Source: Poriferisodalis sp965226645
Lineage (GTDB): Bacteria > Actinomycetota > Acidimicrobiia > Acidimicrobiales > Poriferisodalaceae
NCBI GenBank assembly: GCA_965226645.1
Contig: CBDDDL010000001.1
Location: forward strand, 1-64,000
DNA length: 64,000 nt
Reading direction: 5' to 3'
Below, one piece after another: positions 59,561 through 64,000 of this stretch. The notes beneath the pieces were generated by a model that did no database searches, had not been told where the DNA came from, and was given only the letters and a program-made list of their open reading frames with translations. Numbering within the stretch: the stretch's first letter is position 1; each line of letters starts with the position of its first letter. The translations under genes and the position numbers were made by a program.

Positions 59561-61171
59561 CCTGAATCCACCGATTGGCCTTTGGTGAGCGCGGGTTTCG
59601 CGGGTCGGTGGCGGGTTGGGGTGGTGCCGGGTTGTTGGGGGTGTGGTTTGGTGTGTTTGGGCGTGTTCGGCTAGGGGTGCGGGTGTGGTTCGGGGTTGTC
59701 GACGCTGGGTTTGTGTGGGGGCGTCAGTTCCGGGCGGTTCGGGTCAGCCGGAGGGTCCGGGCAGAGCCCTGAGGGCGCTGAGTGTGGCTCGGAATTGTGT
59801 TTCCCAGGGCCAGCGGGCGGGGTATCGCAGGGTGGGTGTGCCGGATCGGTTGACGAGCACGGCGGCGAGGGCGACGAGTCGGGTGCGGCGGGAGCGGTTC
59901 GTGGCCGGCGGCGCGTCGGCGAGCGTGGCGGTCCAGTGGCCGATGTTGTGGGCGAGCACGGCGCAGGCGAGCCATGCGCAGTTCGCGCCGTAGTGGCCTG
60001 AGGGGACGTGCTCGAGGCCGGTGCCTTCTTTGAGGTCGCGGATGGCGAGCTCGACAACGGCGTGGCCGCGGTGGAACTCGTCCGCGGCGGCGGTGTCGAG
60101 TTTGGTGTTGGCGTTGAATGCGTGGTGCCGCCAGTCGGGCCACAGTCGTTGCTGTGCGCCCTCGGCGAGGCGGGTGCGGCGCACGACGAGGCGAACGGTG
60201 CGCTTGGCTTTGCCGCGGCCGGTGGCGTATTGGGTCTCGGCGACTTGGGCGTGGCCGCCTTTGGTGTAAGCGATGTCGGTCCATGCGGTGGCAGGGATCG
60301 CTTGGATCGCTGCGCGAACAGCGGGTATGAGGGCGACGGTGATCGACCATTTGATGTTGTGGGCGTCGAGACGGTCGATCAGCTTCCATGACCAGAATCC
60401 CGAGTCGGCGCGCACCGTGGTCGGCCCGGCGGCCCCGGCGCGTCGCAGGTTCGCGGCGAGCTCGTCGACGAAGCGCTCCACGCCTCGCGAGGACCCCGCG
60501 GACCCTTTGCGCATGCGGGCGCCGAGCACCTCGCCGGTGTCGGCGCGTGCGGCGAGCAGCGGGTGATAGCCGAGCACGCTGGTGTAGCCGTACGCGGCGC
60601 CTTGTTTTTGTTTGCCGTGGACCTCGCAGATCGTGGAGTCCACATCGACCACCAGCGGCGCATGCCCGGGCCTGCGCCCAGCCCCATGCGCGCGCCAGCG
60701 TGCGCGACAGCACCGCTTCGAGCTGGCGGACGTGACCGAACGTGAACGTCCGCAGGAACGACCCCACCGTCGACGGCGCCACCGGGCGGAACCCCAGCAC
60801 CCTCCCGGTGCGCCCGGCGCGCAGCATCCCGACATGATCGATATGAGTGGCCCCTGCGAGCATCGCGGCGACCACCGTGCAGATCTTGGGGCCCGGGTTC
60901 GCGGAACCGGTGCGCACCCACCGCTCGATCAGCGCCGAAAGGCCCAGACGGGCCATCAGCGTGCCCGCCAGGATCAGGCCCGCGTTGGCCACCAGGCCCT
61001 CATGATCAACCGTCGTTGCGAACCGGTCCGGACTGCGCGAAGATGCAGACACAAAAAGTGCCTCCTGTTTTTGAGACGAATGTGACGTCCAACACCACAA
61101 TCGTCGCAGATCAGGAGGCCTTTTTCGCGGACGCGGCAACCCCCACACACCCACCAATCGGTGGATTCAGG
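59561..61171 (-). mobile_element. IS1380-family element, copy 2, both ends present
   Basis: 1611 bases bounded by CCTGAATCCACCGATTGG (59561-59578) and its inverse (61154-61171). A 5-base target duplication CTCAG flanks it at 59556-59560 and 61172-61176. It is inserted within a coiled-coil gene. It is opposite in orientation to copy 1, 49 kb away. Its transposase is frameshifted. Confidence 0.95.
59744..61052 (-). pseudogene. IS1380 transposase, frameshifted
   Basis: The start is GTG 61052 with AGGAGG upstream. The frame runs normally to TLARAWG, then the catalytic domain (VVDVDSTICEVHGKQKQG onward) is in another frame. Around 60665-60690 the copy is two bases shorter than copy 1, which explains the shift. 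The rest matches copy 1 closely, including the C-terminal RALPGPSG. Inactive as written. Confidence 0.85.
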
Positions 61172-62624
61172 CTCAGGTCGAGAGGCATCATCAATGAAAG
61201 CGGTGCCGCCAAGATCGTCAGGCCGGTGGCGGATGCCGTCGCAGCGGTCGCGCCGACCGCAGGCCGTCCGACTGAGCTCCTGAATTCGTCCGTCGGCAGC
61301 CTCGAGACCGCACGGTCTCATTGCTGGGAGGAAGACCTTCGAGTCAGCGAAGCGCGCAGCGAGGTGGCCACTGCCAAAGCGTCTGCCGAGGAGCAACGTC
61401 GCCTTGCGAACGAGCTGCCTGCGAAGCTTGATGCCGAGATTCGTGACGTGCGAGATCGGGCAGCCGAGACGAGACGGACCGATCCCCGAGACACCGACCT
61501 CGAGTTGGCAGCCGAGAGCGCGCGCGGGGGAATAGCACGTGCCGATAGAGCCGCCCACTCAGCAGCGTCCGAGGCACGGCGGTGCCAGGAGCGCCTGGAG
61601 GTTGCGCTTCGCGACGTCCGCGATTCGGAGGCCGAACTCGACCGGGCAAGACGGCAGGGGTATGACGACGAGCGGGTCGCGCACTTGTCTGAGCGACTCG
61701 CTGAGCATCAACGAGAAGCCGGGCGAGCAGAGGAAGCGCACGCCGTCTCGGAACGAGCACGCGCGGACGCCGATGCCGCGCTGCAACAGGCGCATACAGA
61801 AGCCGGGCGAGCGAGCCGGGCAGCGGAGGACGCCCGTCAGCGCAACAGGCAAAGGTTGGAGCAGGATGCATCACGCCTCGAACGGGAGGCCAAGGGTCTC
61901 GTAGCGTCGCGACAATCGAAGCTGAACGAGGCACGCGACCGGCTAAAGCGGGCGGAAGAAGAGCTCACGGGCGCACAAGCGAGATGCAACAGCCGGATCG
62001 AAGACGCCTGTCTCGCGCGGCGCGAATCCACGCGGCGAGCCAAGCGCCTGAACGATCTGCAAGCAATACAAGACATTGCGATGTCCGGTTCCAAACTCCA
62101 GCGGGGTCTGACTTCGGCGTGCAACGAGGTCAAGTCGAGCTGTAGATCGCTTGCGGCAAGCGCGGGCGGCCTGGCAGCGCTCGCCAGCGGCAAGTCCGCG
62201 AAGACCAGCAACGCGGCCCACGCGCAAGACTCCGATGTCGTCGAATTCCAGCGCAGCCTCCGAGCATTGCTCCGTGATCGACGCCGCGGGTATCAACGAA
62301 TCTGGCTCATCGCTCTTCCTTTTGCGCTGTTGACGTACTTCGGCGTCAACGTTGTCTTGCCTGACGAAGCGACTGGCTGGGGGGTTGCCGTTTTTCTGGT
62401 TCCATTTGCCCTGCATGCCGTCCACTGACTGCGCTGGCGTCGACGACTCGGCGGACTCAAGTCGATAGCGGCGAGCTGCGGTGGCATACAAGCCAAGGTC
62501 AAGGAAGTCACCGGCTTCTGCGACAGCGTGCTGAGCAGTTCGGCCACGTCTGTCTTTGACGATGTAGGTGCCGAAGCAGCGAGACTCAAAGCCGTGGAGC
62601 CGAACTGAGCATTGACCCGGCGAT

Positions 62625-63215
62625 TCAGAATGCTCCACGACTTCGCAGCTTCGACAAGCCGGCGGAGAGGTCTCGTCCGCGGTGTGCATTGCGGACAGTC
62701 ACCAGTTCGGCGAGCCGGTGCGCTTGGGCCCAATCGCCGTCGGTCGCAAGCTCGGCGAGCGATCTCAAATCGTCGGCATCCATCGGTCGGCGCCGGTCGT
62801 CACGTGCCAGCAGCTTCATGATGATCAGGCTGCCGACGGTGGCGACGGGCAACACTGTGCCCGGCAACACCTCAAGCTGCTGTGCCGATACGGCGATCTC
62901 GGATTCGATCCCAGACATCGCGAACAACAAGTCCAAGCCGACACCGGTCTCGGTGTCGTGAATGCGGACGCCGGCCAATCGCTTCGTCTCATCCTGTTCA
63001 AGCAGCGAATCGATCCGGTAGCCGGCTGTCGCGAACGATCTCGCAACGGATTCTGCTTCGCCGTCATCGGCCACCGCGATAGCGAGGTCGACATCACCAG
63101 TGCTGCGCGGAGCCACCAGTGCAGAAACTGCAATTCCGCCCACGACTGCGTAGGGCTTGCCGAGTGCACCAAGCACATCGGCGGCACGCACGAGTGCACC
63201 TTCGAGTCGGGTCAC
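62625..63215 (-). CDS. nucleotidyltransferase-fold protein (AbiEii/MenT-like toxin candidate)
   Basis: The 196-residue protein has the minimal NTase signature YAVVGGIAVSALVAPRSTGD then VDLAIAV (GG...TxDxD), followed by VGLDLLFAM and a helical C-terminus. It overlaps the small upstream gene by 4 bases, the arrangement of toxin-antitoxin pairs. Such proteins transfer nucleotides to tRNA or proteins. Role here is inferred. Confidence 0.65.
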   Translation of the reverse strand: MTRLEGALVRAADVLGALGKPYAVVGGIAVSALVAPRSTGDVDLAIAVADDGEAESVARSFATAGYRIDSLLEQDETKRLAGVRIHDTETGVGLDLLFAMSGIESEIAVSAQQLEVLPGTVLPVATVGSLIIMKLLARDDRRRPMDADDLRSLAELATDGDWAQAHRLAELVTVRNAHRGRDLSAGLSKLRSRGAF

Positions 63216-63421
63216 CGCCAGTGCGCAGGAACGGGCAGCTCGCGCAGGTAGCCGTCGGCGTCGAGATGGCGATCACCGCCGCTGGCCCACTCGTCGATGG
63301 CGGCCCTGATCTCCGCTTGGGTGACTGCTGGGTTCTGGCGCCTCAGACGGACTTCGATCATCCGTTCTGACGCGTCGAAGAGATCAAAGACAGTGAGACC
63401 ACGGTCCACGTCAACCCCCAC
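63212..63421 (-). CDS. small partner protein of the nucleotidyltransferase
   Basis: GTG 63421 with GGAGAG upstream; 69 residues. DLFDASERMIEVRLRRQNPA then VTQAEIRAAIDEWASGG is a helical protein like small antitoxin partners of NTase toxins (typical hypothetical actinobacterial form). It probably neutralises or recruits the downstream enzyme. It is divergent from nadE (49 bases). Confidence 0.6.
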   Translation of the reverse strand: MGVDVDRGLTVFDLFDASERMIEVRLRRQNPAVTQAEIRAAIDEWASGGDRHLDADGYLRELPVPAHWR

Positions 63422-63470
63422 ACTCTCCAGCCTAGGACGGCGGTGGTGGGGGTGGGCCTAGGGTTTTGCC

Positions 63471-64000
63471 GTGGCGATCTTGCGTGTGGGGTTGGCGCAG
63501 TTGAACCTGCGTCTTGGGGATCTTGACGGGAACGCTGGGATGGTCATGGCCGCCTATGACTCGGCGGTTGACGCTGGGGCACAGGTGGTGGTGTTCAGCG
63601 AGCTGACCGTTACTGGGTATCCGCCTGAGGACTTGTTGCTGAAGCCCACTTTCGTGGAGGGGGCCGCGCTAGCGCTTGGGCGGATTGCTCGGCATACGGG
63701 GCCGGTGCCCGCAGTGGTGGGCTTTCCTGAGGACAGCGGCCAGACCGGACCGGTGCGGTTGTGGAACTCCGCTGCGATGTGCTGGGGCGGTGCGGTGCGT
63801 GGCGTGTATCGCAAGCATTTCCTGCCCAACTACTCGGTGTTCGACGAGCAGCGCTATTTCGTGGCCGGCACAGACCCGGGACCGCTGCTGTGGGTGGACG
63901 GGTTGCCGATGGGCATCTCGATCTGCGAAGACCTGTGGGGGCCTCCTGGTGCTGCGTACGCCGCGGCCAGCGACGGCGAGCTGCTCACCAGCCTCGGCGG
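63471..64000 (+). CDS. nadE: glutamine-dependent NAD synthetase, N-terminal part
   Basis: GTG 63471 opens a frame to the window end. The N-terminal carbon-nitrogen hydrolase (nitrilase) domain has the triad: Glu in VFSELTVTGYPPEDLLLKP, Lys in VYRKHFLPNYSVFDEQRYF and Cys in GISICEDLWG. This domain hydrolyses glutamine to supply ammonia to the synthetase domain, which lies beyond the window. YSVFDEQRYF and GYPPEDLLLK are typical of NadE rather than plain amidases. Confidence 0.9.
   Translation, partial: MAILRVGLAQLNLRLGDLDGNAGMVMAAYDSAVDAGAQVVVFSELTVTGYPPEDLLLKPTFVEGAALALGRIARHTGPVPAVVGFPEDSGQTGPVRLWNSAAMCWGGAVRGVYRKHFLPNYSVFDEQRYFVAGTDPGPLLWVDGLPMGISICEDLWGPPGAAYAAASDGELLTSLG

Larger units (their letters stand above)
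59379..62608 (+). pseudogene. coiled-coil membrane protein gene split by IS1380 and a UGA stop
   Basis: The first part (59379-59560) reads MNQPTAAELASIDASIAFME to GELRHAVDEL. The second, after the IS, continues RSRGIINESGAAKIVRPVAD, a long Ala/Arg/Glu coiled coil (about residues 90-380), and a hydrophobic pair near the C-terminus (IWLIALPFALLTYFGVNVVL). Removing the IS and one copy of the CTCAG duplication rejoins the two in frame. A TGA at 62426 then interrupts the frame, followed by 59 more good codons (RWRRRLGGLKSIAASCGGIQ) to a final stop at 62608; TGG to TGA is the likely change. The original protein was about 540 residues. Function unknown, possibly an envelope or chromosome-organising coiled coil. 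Confidence 0.8.

Noticed and set aside
59744..61157. Programmed frameshifting in IS1380 copy 2
   Set aside because: Copy 1 encodes the same protein in one frame, and copy 2 simply lacks two bases. IS1380 is not known to need frameshifting.
62426..62428. In-frame UGA as a selenocysteine codon, given the tRNA-Sec in the window
   Set aside because: The context (HAVH then RWRRRLGG) is a basic membrane-flanking stretch with no redox motif, the gene is already broken by an IS, and TGG to TGA explains it. No SECIS-like hairpin is obvious just after it.

Overview
The window is GC-rich actinobacterial DNA. The two WhiB-type regulators, the SenX3/RegX3-like pair, the DUF2342 protein, the DUF222-HNH nuclease, the MreB-like protein and Tad pili all fit an actinobacterium. 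A member of the Acidimicrobiia is my best guess, but this is an inference, because no rRNA or other taxonomic marker is present. The only RNA gene I can support is a selenocysteine tRNA at 52079-52174.

Layout. (1) 1-8.8 kb: a first Tad pilus locus, mostly on the minus strand (prepilin peptidase, CpaB-like, TadZ-like, TadA, TadB, TadC, pilin-like, TadE/G-like). tadB and tadE are frameshifted, tadA is frameshifted near its 3' end, and a neighbouring sugar-binding lipoprotein gene is also frameshifted. (2) 9.0-12.7 kb: a left-truncated IS1380-family copy with an intact transposase, then fragments of HEPN, HipA-like and small coiled-coil genes. (3) 12.7-21.9 kb: four paralogous multi-pass membrane proteins of about 530-590 residues, interleaved with a PIG-L-type deacetylase and a heparan-glucosaminide-acetyltransferase-like membrane protein. 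I read this as an undescribed envelope-glycan system. (4) 21.9-27.6 kb: mobile and decaying DNA (an integrase fragment, an IS110 transposase split by a 103-bp insertion, coiled-coil remnants, an HNH nuclease and a truncated TauD).

(5) 27.7-47.4 kb: a stable block with YlbL-like PDZ-Lon protease, HEAT-repeat protein, a periplasmic binding lipoprotein, MreB-like protein, MoaE, a sugar-nucleotide-epimerase-like protein, a DUF2342 protein, an MFS transporter, then regX3-senX3-phoU-pstBACS with a good PHO box upstream of pstS, two whiB genes and tatA. Several proteins here carry in-frame short tandem repeats in disordered segments. (6) 47.7-51.9 kb: a second, intact Tad operon (tadZ-tadA-tadB-small ORF-tadC-flp-tadE). 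(7) 52-58 kb: tRNA-Sec, a metallophosphoesterase, two near-identical sigma-70 factors (the second lacks region 4.2), a PIN-domain scrap, and a membrane-anchored PLD-like protein. (8) 58-64 kb: two toxin-antitoxin-like pairs flanking a coiled-coil membrane-protein gene broken by a second, inverted IS1380 copy, then the start of a glutamine-dependent NAD synthetase.

How it fits together: phosphate sensing (SenX3/RegX3/PhoU) should control pstSCAB through the PHO box. The intact Tad locus probably makes the working pilus, while the first locus looks degenerate. The two IS1380 copies are each half-dead in complementary ways: one has a good transposase and no left end, the other has both ends and a frameshifted transposase.
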